DNA from: Candidatus Frackibacter sp. WG13
Lineage (GTDB): Bacteria > Bacillota > Halanaerobiia > Halobacteroidales > Acetohalobiaceae
Assembly: GCF_900114655.1 (NCBI RefSeq)
Contig: NZ_FOTT01000011.1
Coordinates: 22,491 to 86,490, forward strand
Direction: 5' to 3'
Length of the DNA stretch: 64,000 bases
The notes below the pieces were generated by a model, which had not been told where the DNA came from, made no database searches, and saw only the letters and a program-made list of their open reading frames with translations. A program made the position numbers and the translations under genes. Of this stretch, positions 54,697-64,000 are shown in pieces; the stretch's first letter is position 1, and the number at the start of each line of letters is the position of its first letter.

Positions 54697-55794
54697 ATGG
54701 AAGCAAAATTAGTATTAGAAGATGGAACAATCTTTACTGGACAGAGTTTTGGTGCTACCTGTGAGACAGGTGGTGAGATAGTATTTAATACTAGTATGAC
54801 TGGATATCAAGAGATCTTGACCGATGCTTCGTATAAAGGCGAGATAGTAACTATGACTTATCCGCTAATCGGTAATTATGGGATTAATGAGGATGATATA
54901 GAATCTTATGCACCTCATGTTAATGGCTTTATTGTTAAGGAGTTCTGTGCTCAACCGAGTAATTGGCGTTCGTTAGATAAGCTAGAGAACTATTTGAAAG
55001 AGAATGGAATAGTTGGTATTAGTGATATAGATACAAGAGCTTTAACTAAGAAGTTAAGAATCCATGGAACGATGAAAGGGATTATAACTACGGCAGACCT
55101 TAGTGATGAAGAACTAATTAATCAAGCTAAAGCTGCCCCAGGACTTTCTGGTCGAGATTTAGTAAGTAAGGTGACGATTGAAGAGAGTCAACAGTATGAA
55201 GGAGAAGGATATAAAGTAGTATTAATGGATTTTGGAGCTAAGAAGAATATTATTAGATCGTTACGAAACGAAGGTTGTGAAGTAGTTGTAGTACCAGCAG
55301 ATACTTCGGCTGAAGAAGTATTAGTTCATGATCCGGATGGAATTATGTTATCTAATGGACCAGGAGACCCACAGGATGTTCCTTATGCAGTAGAGACAAT
55401 TAAAGAGCTACTTGGCAAGCGACCAATCTTTGGCATCTGTTTAGGACATCAAATCCTAGGATTAGCTTTAGGCGGAGACACTTATAAGCTAAAGTTTGGT
55501 CATCGTGGAGCTAATCATCCCGCACAGGACTTGAGGACTAAAAGGGTTTATATTACATCGCAGAATCATGGTTTTGCTTTAAAAGAGGATTCGTTAGACT
55601 TAGACAAAGTAGAGATTACACATAAGAACTTAAATGATGGCACGATAGAGGGTATTCGTCATCGTGAGTTACCGGCTTTTTCCGTACAGTATCACCCAGA
55701 GGCTTCGCCGGGGCCGCAGGATTCGAGATATCTATTTAAAGAGTTCATAGAGTTGATTGATGAAACAGATAAAGCATATTTAGAAGCTAAGTAA
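54697..55794 (+). CDS. carA: Carbamoyl-phosphate synthase small subunit
   Basis: CarA is the glutamine amidotransferase that feeds ammonia to CarB. It has an N-terminal CPSase small-chain domain (MTGYQEILTDASYKG near residue 40) and a C-terminal class I glutaminase, with the nucleophile Cys in GICLGHQILGLALGG (about residue 250) and the His/Glu in QYHPEASPGP. The start is ATG 54697 after GGAGGGAG, giving 365 aa. It is 25 bases upstream of carB. Confidence 0.96.
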   Translation: MEAKLVLEDGTIFTGQSFGATCETGGEIVFNTSMTGYQEILTDASYKGEIVTMTYPLIGNYGINEDDIESYAPHVNGFIVKEFCAQPSNWRSLDKLENYLKENGIVGISDIDTRALTKKLRIHGTMKGIITTADLSDEELINQAKAAPGLSGRDLVSKVTIEESQQYEGEGYKVVLMDFGAKKNIIRSLRNEGCEVVVVPADTSAEEVLVHDPDGIMLSNGPGDPQDVPYAVETIKELLGKRPIFGICLGHQILGLALGGDTYKLKFGHRGANHPAQDLRTKRVYITSQNHGFALKEDSLDLDKVEITHKNLNDGTIEGIRHRELPAFSVQYHPEASPGPQDSRYLFKEFIELIDETDKAYLEAK

Positions 55795-55819
55795 TTATAA
55801 CAATTAGGGAGGTTAAATT

Positions 55820-58800
55820 ATGCCGAAACGTACAGACTTAGAGAAAGTTATGGTCATTGGTTCAGGACCGATCATTATTGGGCAGGCAGCGGAGTTTGAT
55901 TATGCAGGGACACAGGCTTGCCGTGCTTTAAAGGATGAAGGAATGGAAGTAGTATTAGTTAATAGTAATCCAGCTACTATTATGACTGATCAAAATATTG
56001 CTGATAGAGTCTATATTGAACCTTTAAATGCTGAAGTAGTAGCAGAAATTATTAGAAAAGAGAAGCCAGATGGTTTACTACCTACTTTAGGTGGGCAAAC
56101 GGGATTAAATATAGCATCGGAGTTAGCTCAAAAGGGATTATTAGATGAGTTAGATATAGAATTATTAGGAACTCCTTTAGAGACTATCGAAAAAGCTGAA
56201 GATAGAGATAAGTTTATCGAGATGTTACATGAGATAGGAGAACCGGTATTAGAGAGTAAGATAGCCGGAAGTATAGCAGAAGCAAAAGAGATAGCTGAGG
56301 AGATTGGTTATCCAATTATTGTTAGACCTGCTTATACGCTAGGTGGTACTGGAGGAGGAGTTGCTGAAACACCACAGGAATTAGATGAAGTTGCATCGCG
56401 AGGATTAAAGCATAGTCTAATTGATGAGGTGTTGATCGAAAAGAGTATTGCTGGCTGGAAAGAGATTGAGTATGAAGTAATGAGAGATGGAGATGATAAC
56501 TGTATTACGGTCTGTAATATGGAGAATTTTGACCCAGTAGGAATTCATACTGGAGATAGTATAGTAGTAGCACCGAGTCAGACGCTTTCTGATAAAGAAT
56601 ATCAGATGCTAAGAACTTCATCTTTAAAGATAATTAGAGCCTTGGGAATAGAAGGCGGTTGTAATGTACAGATTGCTCTTGATCCAGATAGTTTCCAATA
56701 TTATATTATTGAGGTTAATCCGCGAGTTAGTCGTTCTAGTGCTCTAGCTTCGAAGGCAACCGGTTATCCGATTGCTAAGGTGTCGACTAAGATTGCCTTG
56801 GGAATGAGTTTAGCTGAGATAGAGAATGCGATTACTAAGAAGACATATGCTTGCTTTGAACCAGCATTAGATTATATTGTCTTTAAGATACCACGATGGC
56901 CTTTCGATAAGTTCCATTATGCTGACCGAGAATTAGGAACACAGATGAAAGCAACCGGAGAGGTTATGGCTATCGATAGACTCTTTGAATCATCACTTTT
57001 GAAAGCGGTTCGTTCCCTAGAGATTGGAGCATATAGCCTTCGTTTACCGGAGAGTGAAGAGTGGACTGAAGAGGAGATAGAGGAGTATTTAGTAGAAGCA
57101 GATGATGAAAGGCTCTTTGTAATTGCTGAAGCGTTAAGAAGAGTTTGGTCGATTGATAGGATTCATGAAATTACACAAGTAGATGAATTCTTCTTATGGA
57201 AGATGCAGAATCTAATCGATTATGAAGTGAAGATTAAAGAAGCTGAGGAGTTAGATGTAGTGTTTTTAAAGAAAGTAAAAGAGTTAGGTTTCTCGGATAA
57301 AGATATCGCAGCTTTGAGAGGAATTAGTGAAGAGGAAATAAGGAGTATAAGAGAGGAGAGAGAAGTTGAACCGGTTTATAAGATGGTAGATACTTGTGCT
57401 GCTGAGTTTGAAGCAGAGACTCCTTACTATTATTCTTCTTATGAAAGAGAGAATGAATCAATAGTAACGCCGAAGAAGAAGGCGATGGTAATCGGCTCGG
57501 GGCCGATAAGAATCGGACAAGGGATTGAGTTTGATTATTGTAGTGTTCATTCGGCTTGGACATTACAGGAAGAAGGATATGAATCGATCGTTGTTAATAA
57601 TAATCCAGAGACGGTAAGTACAGACTTTGATACTTCGGATAGATTATATTTTGAACCATTAACTAAAGAGGATGTATTAAACATAATTGAACATGAAAAG
57701 CCGGAAGGGGTAGTTGTACAGTTTGGTGGACAGACAGCAGTAAACTTAGCTAAACCATTAGCAGACGCAGGCGTAGAAATCTTAGGGACATCGGTAAAAG
57801 CTATAGATATTGCTGAAGATAGAGATAAATTTATGAATCTACTAGATGAGTTAGATATTCCAACCCCGACAGGAAAGACGGTATTTTCTGTGGAAGATGC
57901 TAAGGATGTAGCTGCGGGGATAGGTTATCCGGTCTTAGTACGACCATCGTATGTATTAGGTGGTAGAGCGATGGAAGTCGTTTATAAAGAAGAAGAATTA
58001 TTAGAATATATGGAGAATGCAGTGAAGGCATCATCAGAGCACCCGATCTTAATAGATAAATATATTATCGGGAAAGAGATAGAGGTAGATGCTATTTCTG
58101 ATGGTGAAAACGTCTTAATTCCAGGAGTAATGGAGCATATTGAACGAGCAGGAGTTCATTCGGGAGATAGTATAGCGGTCTATCCGGAGCAGTCATTAAG
58201 CTCTACAGAGAAAGATAAGGTGATCGAGTATACAACGAAGTTAGGTAGAGCCTTAAATGTACAAGGATTAGTTAATATTCAGTATGTTGTTTATGAAGGA
58301 GAGGTCTATGTAATCGAGGTAAACCCAAGATCTAGTCGAACGATTCCTTACTTAAGTAAGGTAACGGGAGTGCCGATGGTGCAGCTTGCTACGCAAGCAA
58401 TGCTAGGGAAGAAGTTACCAGATTTAGGATATGAAAGCGGCTTATGGCCTGAGCCAGACCATGTAGCAGTAAAAGCTCCAGTCTTCTCTTTCTCTAAATT
58501 GATGAAAGTGGATACTTCCTTAGGCCCCGAGATGAAGTCAACAGGAGAGGTTTTAGGGGTAGATTATGATTATGCGAAGGCGCTCTATAAAGCCTTTGTT
58601 GCAGCAGATATTGATATTCCAGAAGACGGTAGAATTTTAGCAACGATTGCTGATAAGGATAAAGAGGAAGCGATCTCTTTAATCAAGAGGTTTGCCGAGT
58701 TAGGATTTAATATCATCGCGACTAAAGGAACAGCTAAGAAGTTACAGGAAGCTGGCATAGAAGCAGAAGCGGTTAATAAGATTTCCGAAGGTTCACCACA

Positions 58801-59035
58801 TGTTGTGGATTTAATTAGGGAAGATAAGATAGACTTAGTAGTTAATACTTTAACTAAAGGTAAGGAACCAGAAAGAGATGGGTTTAAGATTAGAAGAAAT
58901 GCTGTAGAACATGGAATTCCATGTTTAACTTCGCTAGACACTACGGAAGCTATCTTACATGTTCTAGAAGAGATTAAGGATGAAGGTAAGAATAAGTTTA
59001 GTTATCTAGCGTTACAAGATTATATGGGGGAATAA
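55820..59035 (+). CDS. carB: Carbamoyl-phosphate synthase large subunit
   Basis: CarB makes carbamoyl phosphate from bicarbonate, ammonia and two ATP. The 1071-aa protein has two homologous ATP-grasp halves: the first begins [20 protein letters not shown], the second (from about residue 555) [22 protein letters not shown]-terminal MGS-like allosteric domain (about 935-1071) includes [17 protein letters not shown]. Length is full. AGGGAGG precedes the ATG. It shares control with the rest of the pyr cluster. Confidence 0.97.
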   Translation: MPKRTDLEKVMVIGSGPIIIGQAAEFDYAGTQACRALKDEGMEVVLVNSNPATIMTDQNIADRVYIEPLNAEVVAEIIRKEKPDGLLPTLGGQTGLNIASELAQKGLLDELDIELLGTPLETIEKAEDRDKFIEMLHEIGEPVLESKIAGSIAEAKEIAEEIGYPIIVRPAYTLGGTGGGVAETPQELDEVASRGLKHSLIDEVLIEKSIAGWKEIEYEVMRDGDDNCITVCNMENFDPVGIHTGDSIVVAPSQTLSDKEYQMLRTSSLKIIRALGIEGGCNVQIALDPDSFQYYIIEVNPRVSRSSALASKATGYPIAKVSTKIALGMSLAEIENAITKKTYACFEPALDYIVFKIPRWPFDKFHYADRELGTQMKATGEVMAIDRLFESSLLKAVRSLEIGAYSLRLPESEEWTEEEIEEYLVEADDERLFVIAEALRRVWSIDRIHEITQVDEFFLWKMQNLIDYEVKIKEAEELDVVFLKKVKELGFSDKDIAALRGISEEEIRSIREEREVEPVYKMVDTCAAEFEAETPYYYSSYERENESIVTPKKKAMVIGSGPIRIGQGIEFDYCSVHSAWTLQEEGYESIVVNNNPETVSTDFDTSDRLYFEPLTKEDVLNIIEHEKPEGVVVQFGGQTAVNLAKPLADAGVEILGTSVKAIDIAEDRDKFMNLLDELDIPTPTGKTVFSVEDAKDVAAGIGYPVLVRPSYVLGGRAMEVVYKEEELLEYMENAVKASSEHPILIDKYIIGKEIEVDAISDGENVLIPGVMEHIERAGVHSGDSIAVYPEQSLSSTEKDKVIEYTTKLGRALNVQGLVNIQYVVYEGEVYVIEVNPRSSRTIPYLSKVTGVPMVQLATQAMLGKKLPDLGYESGLWPEPDHVAVKAPVFSFSKLMKVDTSLGPEMKSTGEVLGVDYDYAKALYKAFVAADIDIPEDGRILATIADKDKEEAISLIKRFAELGFNIIATKGTAKKLQEAGIEAEAVNKISEGSPHVVDLIREDKIDLVVNTLTKGKEPERDGFKIRRNAVEHGIPCLTSLDTTEAILHVLEEIKDEGKNKFSYLALQDYMGE

Positions 59036-59038
59036 TAG

Positions 59039-59093
59039 TTGACAATGAAGCCCAATAAAAAGCTTCCGGATTAGAAGTAGAGTCTATTGTCAA
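59039..59093. repeat. 55-base repeat element, copy A, with inverted ends
   Basis: This copy lies between carB and pyrK. It starts with TTGACAAT (59039-59046) and ends with the inverted ATTGTCAA (59086-59093). The inside contains GAAGCCCAATAAAAAGCTTC and AGTAGAGTCTAT, found also in copies B and C at 60866-61006. Confidence 0.75.
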
Positions 59094-59131
59094 ATAAGTT
59101 TGTCATTAATATTAAAATCGAGGTGAAATAT

Positions 59132-59929
59132 ATGCCCGTTCAGATGAAAGGAAAGATTTTAGCTAATAAGAAGATAAATGCGACTGATTATAAGTTGGTA
59201 CTTTCGGTACCGGAGATTGTTGAGGAGACTAACCCCGGTCAGTTCCTGCATGTTAAATGCGGGACTGGCTTGGAGCCATTGCTTAGACGGCCATTAAGTG
59301 TTCATCGTTATAATGATGAAACTGGTGAGTTAGTTATTCTTTATCGAGTATTTGGAAAAGGAACTGAGATTTTAGCTAAGAGACAGAGTGGTGAAGAGAT
59401 AGATGTAATGGGGCCAATAGGAAATGGTTTCGATTTAAATAATCTTAAAGAAAAGATAATGGTGCTCGGTGGTGGTATAGGGGCTGCTCCTTTAATGGCG
59501 TTAATCGATGAGTTAGTAGGTTTAGAGAAAGAAGTGACAGTTTTAATTGGTGCTAATCAGAAGGAAGAGCTTTTCTGTCAATCTAGGTTAGAAGAGTTAC
59601 CGGTTAATTTAAAAGTAGCTACTACTGATGGTAGTTATGGCTATCCTGGTTATGTGACAGGATTATTGGCTGAAGAGTTAGAAACTAGCGATTATGATCA
59701 GATTTTTGCTTGTGGACCAACACCGATGTTAATAGCAATGGAACCGATTATTGCTGATAAAGATATAGAAGTACAGTTATCACTAGAAGAACGAATGGGT
59801 TGTGGAACTGGAGCTTGCTTATCTTGTGTTTGTAAGGTTAAGGTTGAAAATGAAGAAGGTTTTGAATATAAGAAGGTATGTACTGACGGACCAGTCTTTA
59901 AAGCTGATGAGGTGATACTAAATGGATAA
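59132..59929 (+). CDS. pyrK: Dihydroorotate dehydrogenase electron-transfer subunit
   Basis: PyrK is the FAD and [2Fe-2S] subunit that links PyrD to NAD+. It has an FAD-binding barrel ([11 protein letters not shown] near residue 45), an NAD-binding region ([18 protein letters not shown]) and the C-terminal cluster motif [13 protein letters not shown] with a fourth Cys in [10 protein letters not shown]. The start is ATG 59132, 6 bases after GAGGTGA; the frame from 59087 begins in the repeat element. Length 265 aa. It overlaps pyrD by 8 bases. Confidence 0.95.
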   Translation: MPVQMKGKILANKKINATDYKLVLSVPEIVEETNPGQFLHVKCGTGLEPLLRRPLSVHRYNDETGELVILYRVFGKGTEILAKRQSGEEIDVMGPIGNGFDLNNLKEKIMVLGGGIGAAPLMALIDELVGLEKEVTVLIGANQKEELFCQSRLEELPVNLKVATTDGSYGYPGYVTGLLAEELETSDYDQIFACGPTPMLIAMEPIIADKDIEVQLSLEERMGCGTGACLSCVCKVKVENEEGFEYKKVCTDGPVFKADEVILNG

Positions 59930-60839
59930 TATTAATTTAAATGTAGAATTAAATGGATTAGAATTACAAAATCCGATTATGACTGCCTCAGGGACTTTTG
60001 GTTTTGGCGAAGAATATAAAGACTATGTAGATTTAAATCGCTTAGGTGGGGTGATGGTTAAGGGAACTACTATTAAGCCCAAGGCTGGAAATCCTACCCC
60101 GCGAATTGCTGAAACTCCAGGGGGAGTATTGAATGCTATTGGGTTACAGAATCCAGGCGTAGACCACTTTATTAACGTTATTTTACCTAAGATTCGTGAT
60201 TACAACTTTAAAACAATTGTAAATATTTCTGGCAATACTGCCGAAGAGTATAAAGAGTTGACAACGAAGTTAAATGAAGCCGAAGGAGTAGCTGCCTTAG
60301 AGGTAAATATATCTTGTCCTAATGTAAAGAAAGGCGGTTTAGCCTTTGGTACGGAGCCTAAAATGGCAGCTAGTGTTGTTGAAGCAGTAAAAGAGAATAC
60401 AGATTTACCAATAATCACCAAGTTATCGCCAAATGTTACAGATATAACAGAGATAGCAGAGGCTGTAGAAGAAGCGGGAACAGATATTATCTCTTTAATC
60501 AATACTTTAATTGGGATGAAGATAGATATTGAGACCCAACAGCCTATTCTAGCTAATACTATTGGTGGCTTATCAGGACCAGCAATTAGACCAGTTGCGG
60601 TACGGATGGTCTATCAAGTAGCTCAGTCAGTTGATATACCTTTGATCGGCATGGGTGGTATTATGAATAGTCGTGATGTAATTGAGTTCTTATTAGCAGG
60701 AGCCAGCGCAATAGCCGTCGGAACTGCTAACTTTATAAATCCAGGTGTGACTATGGAGATTATAGATGAGCTCGAAGAGTATTTAGTAGAGAATGGTTAT
60801 GACTCAGTGCAAGAGTTAGTTGGCCTAGGACATAGATAA
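59922..60839 (+). CDS. pyrD: Dihydroorotate dehydrogenase, class 1B catalytic subunit
   Basis: This FMN enzyme oxidises dihydroorotate to orotate with PyrK as partner. The active-site Cys lies in [11 protein letters not shown] (about residue 130), and [19 protein letters not shown] and [15 protein letters not shown] are typical of the NAD-linked 1B class. Length 305 aa. The start overlaps the end of pyrK, so the two subunits are co-translated. The gene is followed by a 300-base repeat-filled gap before pyrE. Confidence 0.96.
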   Translation: MDNINLNVELNGLELQNPIMTASGTFGFGEEYKDYVDLNRLGGVMVKGTTIKPKAGNPTPRIAETPGGVLNAIGLQNPGVDHFINVILPKIRDYNFKTIVNISGNTAEEYKELTTKLNEAEGVAALEVNISCPNVKKGGLAFGTEPKMAASVVEAVKENTDLPIITKLSPNVTDITEIAEAVEEAGTDIISLINTLIGMKIDIETQQPILANTIGGLSGPAIRPVAVRMVYQVAQSVDIPLIGMGGIMNSRDVIEFLLAGASAIAVGTANFINPGVTMEIIDELEEYLVENGYDSVQELVGLGHR

Positions 60840-60865
60840 TAGTTGACAGTTAACAGTTGACAGTT

Positions 60866-60920
60866 GACAGTGAAGCCCAATAAAAAGCTTCCGGATTAGA
60901 AGTAGAGTCTATCATAGGCT
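60866..60920. repeat. 55-base repeat element, copy B
   Basis: It opens GACAGTGAAGCCCAATAAAA and ends TCTATCATAGGCT. It is preceded by a run of short TTGACAGT-type repeats (60842-60870). It differs from copy C at one internal base (CCGGA here, TCGGA there). Confidence 0.8.
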
Positions 60921-60951
60921 TGCGACCAGCTTTGAACTTTAAGCTGGGCGA

Positions 60952-61006
60952 GACAGTGAAGCCCAATAAAAAGCTTTCGGATTAGAAGTAGAGTCTATCA
61001 TAGGCT
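60952..61006. repeat. 55-base repeat element, copy C
   Basis: It is a near-identical direct copy of B, 31 bases after it. It is followed by GGGCGAGACAGTGAAGTCCA, which begins a further, degenerate unit. The copies fill the gap between pyrD and pyrE. Confidence 0.8.
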
Positions 61007-61093
61007 GGGCGAGACAGTGAAGTCCAGAAAAATAAAGGTTAAGGCTGAGGTTTTTAATGGTTTTAATTGTTAATTAAACTTTAAACTGAAACA

Positions 61094-61122
61094 GACACTG
61101 ACTATTGACACTAATCAGTGTC
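61094..61122. repeat. Inverted repeat before pyrE
   Basis: GACACTGA (61094-61101) pairs with TCAGTGTC (61115-61122), ending 9 bases before the pyrE ribosome-binding site. It may be part of the repeat family or affect translation of pyrE. There is no PyrR loop here. Confidence 0.45.
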
Positions 61123-61146
61123 AAACAATATAGAGGAGTGATAATT

Positions 61147-61719
61147 ATGAATAAGGAGAGAGTAGTTGAAATTTTTAAGAAGACTAATGTATTGCAAGAG
61201 GGACATTTCAAGTTAACTTCTGGGAAACATAGTGACCAGTATTTACAGTGTGCGCAAGTGTTACAGTATCCAGAATATACGCAAGAGTTATGTGAAGGTT
61301 TAGCGGCAAAGTTTGAAGACAAGGAGATTGATTTAGTAGTTTCTCCGGCTATTGGTGGTATTATTATCTCTTATGCAGTAGGGAAAGCATTAGGTAAGAA
61401 AGCAATCTTTGCTGAAAGAGAAGAAGGAGATATGACTTTAAGAAGAGGGTTTGCTATAGAAGAAGGTGCAAAAGTATTAGTAGTAGAGGATGTGACTACT
61501 ACTGGCGGATCTGTACAGGAAGTAATCGATGTAGTAAAAGAGAACGGTGGAGAAGTAGTAGGTGTTGGTATTTTAGTAGATAGAAGCGGTGGAGAAGTTG
61601 ACTTTGGAGTACAGAAGGAAGCGTTACTTACTTTAGAGGTAAAGGCTTATGATCCTGATGAATGTCCATTATGTGCAAAGGAAATGCCGATTAATAAACC
61701 TGGAAGTAGAGATATATAA
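61147..61719 (+). CDS. pyrE: Orotate phosphoribosyltransferase
   Basis: PyrE joins orotate and PRPP to OMP. The 190-aa protein has the PRPP-binding motif VLVVEDVTTTGGSVQEV (about residues 106-122). ECPLCAKEMPINKPGSR near the C-terminus, with a CxxC pair, is typical of the Thermus-type subfamily. The start is ATG 61147 after AGAGGAGTG. It is the last pyr gene and lies beyond a repeat array, so its expression may be partly uncoupled from the upstream genes. A terminator follows. Confidence 0.95.
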   Translation: MNKERVVEIFKKTNVLQEGHFKLTSGKHSDQYLQCAQVLQYPEYTQELCEGLAAKFEDKEIDLVVSPAIGGIIISYAVGKALGKKAIFAEREEGDMTLRRGFAIEEGAKVLVVEDVTTTGGSVQEVIDVVKENGGEVVGVGILVDRSGGEVDFGVQKEALLTLEVKAYDPDECPLCAKEMPINKPGSRDI

Positions 61720-61750
61720 GCTAGATTTGATAAAATAAAATAATTCAAGT

Positions 61751-61785
61751 AAAAAGCAGGGCAAAGATTGTCCTGCTTTTTATAT
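61751..61785 (+). terminator. Terminator of the pyr cluster
   Basis: AAAAAGCAGG (61751-61760) pairs with CCTGCTTTTT (61772-61781), 32 bases after the pyrE stop. Confidence 0.85.
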
Positions 61786-61877
61786 CTTGCAATAGGTCAG
61801 GGGGATGTGATATTATAAGGAATGTGGGATAATTTTAATATATATGTATTAATTGTAAAAACAAAGGGGTTAAGAAA

Positions 61878-63077
61878 ATGAGTTTAAGACAATTATTGAA
61901 GGATAGGCTTGCGAAGGAAGGGGTAGACCTTGAAGAAAATTGGCTAGATATAATGAACAATTTACATGATATTATAATCTATCAAGATTTAAACGATAAG
62001 ATTCTTTGGGCTAATGAGATGGCATTAAAAGAGTTTAGTAAATTTTCTGATAGAGTAATAGGAGAATACTGTTATAAAGTAGTCCATGACCGTAGTCAAC
62101 CGTGTGAAAAATGTATAGTAGCTAGAGCTAAAGAGACAGGAGAGATCGAAGAAGGGGAAATTACAAGTCCCAATGGAAATTTATACTTCGTTCGAGCATA
62201 TCCGGTTAAAGATAAGAATAGCAAAGTAATAGGAATTATTAGGATTTCTTTAAATATAACTGAGCGCAAAGTATTAAAAGAACAACTTGAACATAATAGA
62301 TTAAGAACAGAACTCTTTGCTAATTTGTCGCATGAATTTAAGACACCATTAAATTTAATATCTTCTGGATTGCAGTTGTTAGATTTAAAAATTAAGAATA
62401 GTGATGATAGCGATAAATATATGAAATATATAAGTATTATTAAACAGAATAATAATAGATTATTGAAGTTAATTAATAATTTAATTGATATTACTAAGAT
62501 AGATTCTGATTCTTATGGTTTAGAATTACAAAATCATAATATAGTTGAACTTATTAAAAAAATAGTAGATTCAATTAGAGATTATACTGAAGACCAAGGG
62601 AAAGAATTACAATTTAATTCTGAAATAGAGGAAAGAGTAATGGCATGTGACCCTTTTAATATGGAAAGAATTATATTGAATTTGCTTTCTAATGCTATAA
62701 AATTTACTGACGAAGGAGATAGAATAGAAGTTAATATACGTGAAAATGAGGGGATAATTTTTATATCAGTAAAAGATACTGGGCTTGGTATTCCAAAAGA
62801 TAAACAGCGGATAATATTTGAACGTTTTGGACAAGCAGATAAGTCTTTTACTAGGAATAGTGAAGGTAGTGGCATCGGATTATCTCTTGTTAAATCACTT
62901 GTTGAGATGCATGGAGGTAAAATTGCTCTTGAGAGTGAACATGGTGAGGGTAGTGAGTTTATTGTAGAACTACCAGTTAGAAAGTTAGTAAAAGATGATA
63001 GTGAAGGAGAGAAAGAAAGAGTTAAGGATGACTTTTTTAATAAATTAAATATAGAGTTTTCAGATATATATTTTTAA
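61878..63077 (+). CDS. PAS-domain sensor histidine kinase
   Basis: This 399-aa kinase has no TM helix, so it is probably cytosolic. It has an N-terminal PAS domain (about residues 18-125) with a cysteine pattern (CYKVVHDRSQPCEKC) seen in PAS domains of anaerobes, possibly a redox or metal site. The HisKA motif NLSHEFKTP carries phospho-acceptor H152. The HATPase region has N, G1 (DTGLGIP) and G2 (GSGIGLSLVK) boxes. The last 25 residues are charged. No response regulator gene is adjacent, so it is an orphan in this window. GGGG precedes the ATG. Confidence 0.9.
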   Translation: MSLRQLLKDRLAKEGVDLEENWLDIMNNLHDIIIYQDLNDKILWANEMALKEFSKFSDRVIGEYCYKVVHDRSQPCEKCIVARAKETGEIEEGEITSPNGNLYFVRAYPVKDKNSKVIGIIRISLNITERKVLKEQLEHNRLRTELFANLSHEFKTPLNLISSGLQLLDLKIKNSDDSDKYMKYISIIKQNNNRLLKLINNLIDITKIDSDSYGLELQNHNIVELIKKIVDSIRDYTEDQGKELQFNSEIEERVMACDPFNMERIILNLLSNAIKFTDEGDRIEVNIRENEGIIFISVKDTGLGIPKDKQRIIFERFGQADKSFTRNSEGSGIGLSLVKSLVEMHGGKIALESEHGEGSEFIVELPVRKLVKDDSEGEKERVKDDFFNKLNIEFSDIYF

Positions 63078-63175
63078 TTTGTATTGGATTATTTAAAGGA
63101 AGTAAAAATAAAGGTTATAATGAGTATAATGAAGTGGAGCGATAAATTTAGATTAATTAATTTTTGCTTTAATAA

Positions 63176-63572
63176 TTACTTATTAATAAATATCAATCCA
63201 ATTATACAGAGTAATATTCCTAATATTTTATTAACTCCAAAGCTTTCATTATAAAATAGAACGCCTACAGGAATTAACATAATTGCAAGGGAGACATTTG
63301 CTACTAGAGAGCCTACACTTATGTCCCAACCAGCTCTATAGGCAAGTAAATAACCAAATTCAAGTCCAACGATTGCAATGCCAAGAACTACACTAGTCCA
63401 ATTTAATTCGTTAAATGATTGAAAGAAGCCATTGTTAGTTTGATAAAATTGAGATATAATAATAGTTAGTATTGTTGCTGTTAAGTATGTAATAACGAGT
63501 GCCGAAAATGGATTAGCGTTATCTGGTGTTGATTTTTGTGATACGTTATACATAATATTAGAAGCTACTGGA
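63176..63572 (-). pseudogene. EamA/DMT-family transporter gene truncated by an IS element
   Basis: The frame encodes an EamA-type membrane protein with four helices; the C-terminus is intact (LFYNESFGVNKILGILLCII). It stays open upstream of the apparent ATG 63553 (VASNI before MYNVSQKSTP) up to the IS end near 63572, so the real N-terminal helix has been cut off. No ribosome-binding site precedes ATG 63553. A shortened product of 125 aa could be made from the ATG but would lack TM1. I call it a disrupted gene. Confidence 0.65.
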
Positions 63573-63573
63573 T

Positions 63574-64000
63574 TGTCAACCCTTTTTAGGACACTTTTTT
63601 CTCGGACATTAACATTCTATATTCTACAGGGGTAAGATAATCTAGTGACCCATGTATTCTATGATTGTTATACCAATTTACATAATCAAATAGTTGATAT
63701 TCTAATTCCTCAAAACTACTAAAAATCTTATTAAAGGCAAACTCTGTTTTAACTACTTTAAAAGCAGCTTCTGCAACAGCATTGTCATAGGGGCAACCTT
63801 TCTTACTCAAAGAACGATTAATATTAAATGCGTTTAATAGCTGGTCTATAGCTTTATTTTTGAATTCATTACCTCTATCAGTATGTAAAATGTTAATTTC
63901 ATTAAGTGGTCTCCTAATACTTAAGAAAGCTTTAGTAACAAGCGATGCAGTCTTATTTTTACCAGCAGCATAGCCAATGACTTCACGATTAAATAGGTCT
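63574..64000 (-). mobile_element. IS3-family insertion sequence, partial
   Basis: The element begins near TGTCAACCCTTTTTAGGACA (63574-63593), which looks like an IS3-family terminal repeat, and runs off the right edge of the window. It has inserted into the EamA gene. The other end, the target duplication and orfA are outside the window, so the left boundary is estimated from the end of the EamA frame. Confidence 0.7.
63586..64000 (-). CDS. IS3-family transposase OrfB, C-terminal part
   Basis: This is the C-terminal 138 codons of a DDE transposase; the open frame continues uninterrupted past position 64000. Catalytic residues visible are the second Asp in HTDRGNEF and the Glu in NAVAEAAF, in the normal IS3/IS150 spacing (SKKGCPYDNAVAEAAFK). 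The C-terminal WYNNHRIHGSLDYLTPVEYR is typical. The gene starts outside the window. The stop lies 12 bases inside the element's end. Confidence 0.92.
   Translation of the reverse strand, partial: DLFNREVIGYAAGKNKTASLVTKAFLSIRRPLNEINILHTDRGNEFKNKAIDQLLNAFNINRSLSKKGCPYDNAVAEAAFKVVKTEFAFNKIFSSFEELEYQLFDYVNWYNNHRIHGSLDYLTPVEYRMLMSEKKVS

Noticed and set aside
60840..61020. Possible CRISPR array from the repeated 55-base units
   Set aside because: Only two tandem copies, units too long, spacing of 31 bases not reproduced, a related copy lies 1.8 kb away, and no cas genes are present.

Overview
The window is AT-rich (roughly two thirds A+T), gene-dense bacterial chromosome. Gene content points to an anaerobic, probably endospore-forming, diderm Firmicute of the Halanaerobiales/Halobacteroidaceae type (Orenia/Acetohalobium-like). 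Indicators are a nickel CO dehydrogenase, Pta-AckA acetate formation, a class A flavodiiron protein, an AbrB-like regulator, a YteA-family protein, PyrR attenuators, and efflux pumps with membrane fusion proteins plus a TolC remnant, which imply an outer membrane. Genus assignment is inference; no rRNA is present.

Layout: 0.3-3.2 kb, nickel-pincer cofactor operon larE-larB-larC without larA. 3.2-9.8 kb, Met-rich lipoprotein, nitroreductase, MarR regulator, flavoprotein tail remnant, DHA2 drug exporter plus EmrA-like fusion protein, flavodiiron protein. 10-18.5 kb, HD-GYP sensor, LysR/YeiH pair, PII-like protein plus cation/proton antiporter, chemoreceptor. 18.7-24.2 kb, TetR, cupin, TolC tail remnant and RND pump. 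24.3-30.5 kb, solitary CooS, broken diguanylate cyclase, AbrB-like regulator, TetR/MATE pair, DUF169 protein. 30.8-35.6 kb, L,D-transpeptidase, glutaredoxin-like protein, tRNA-Met, and a ylbK-ylbL-ylbM-like cluster. 36-44.4 kb, pta-ackA, U32 peptidase, DUF5665, yteA-like, lspA, rluD-like. 44.5-48.8 kb (minus strand), ferredoxin, a sulfonate-type ABC transporter and cysK. 49-61.7 kb, a complete UMP biosynthesis cluster pyrR-uraA-pyrB-pyrC-pyrF-carA-carB-pyrK-pyrD-pyrE with three PyrR attenuators. 61.9-64 kb, PAS histidine kinase, then an EamA gene cut by an IS3-family element that runs off the right edge.

How it works together: the best-defined systems are the pyrimidine regulon, the nickel-pincer maturation operon, acetogenesis from acetyl-CoA, and three drug exporters, each with its own MarR or TetR regulator. 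I found no clearly new multi-gene system. The less usual material is (i) a set of gene tails left just upstream of, or between, intact genes, (ii) a family of mosaic intergenic repeats that has spread into the sulfur and pyrimidine loci, (iii) two adjacent perfect palindromes upstream of the AbrB-like gene, and (iv) a PII-like protein paired with an antiporter.
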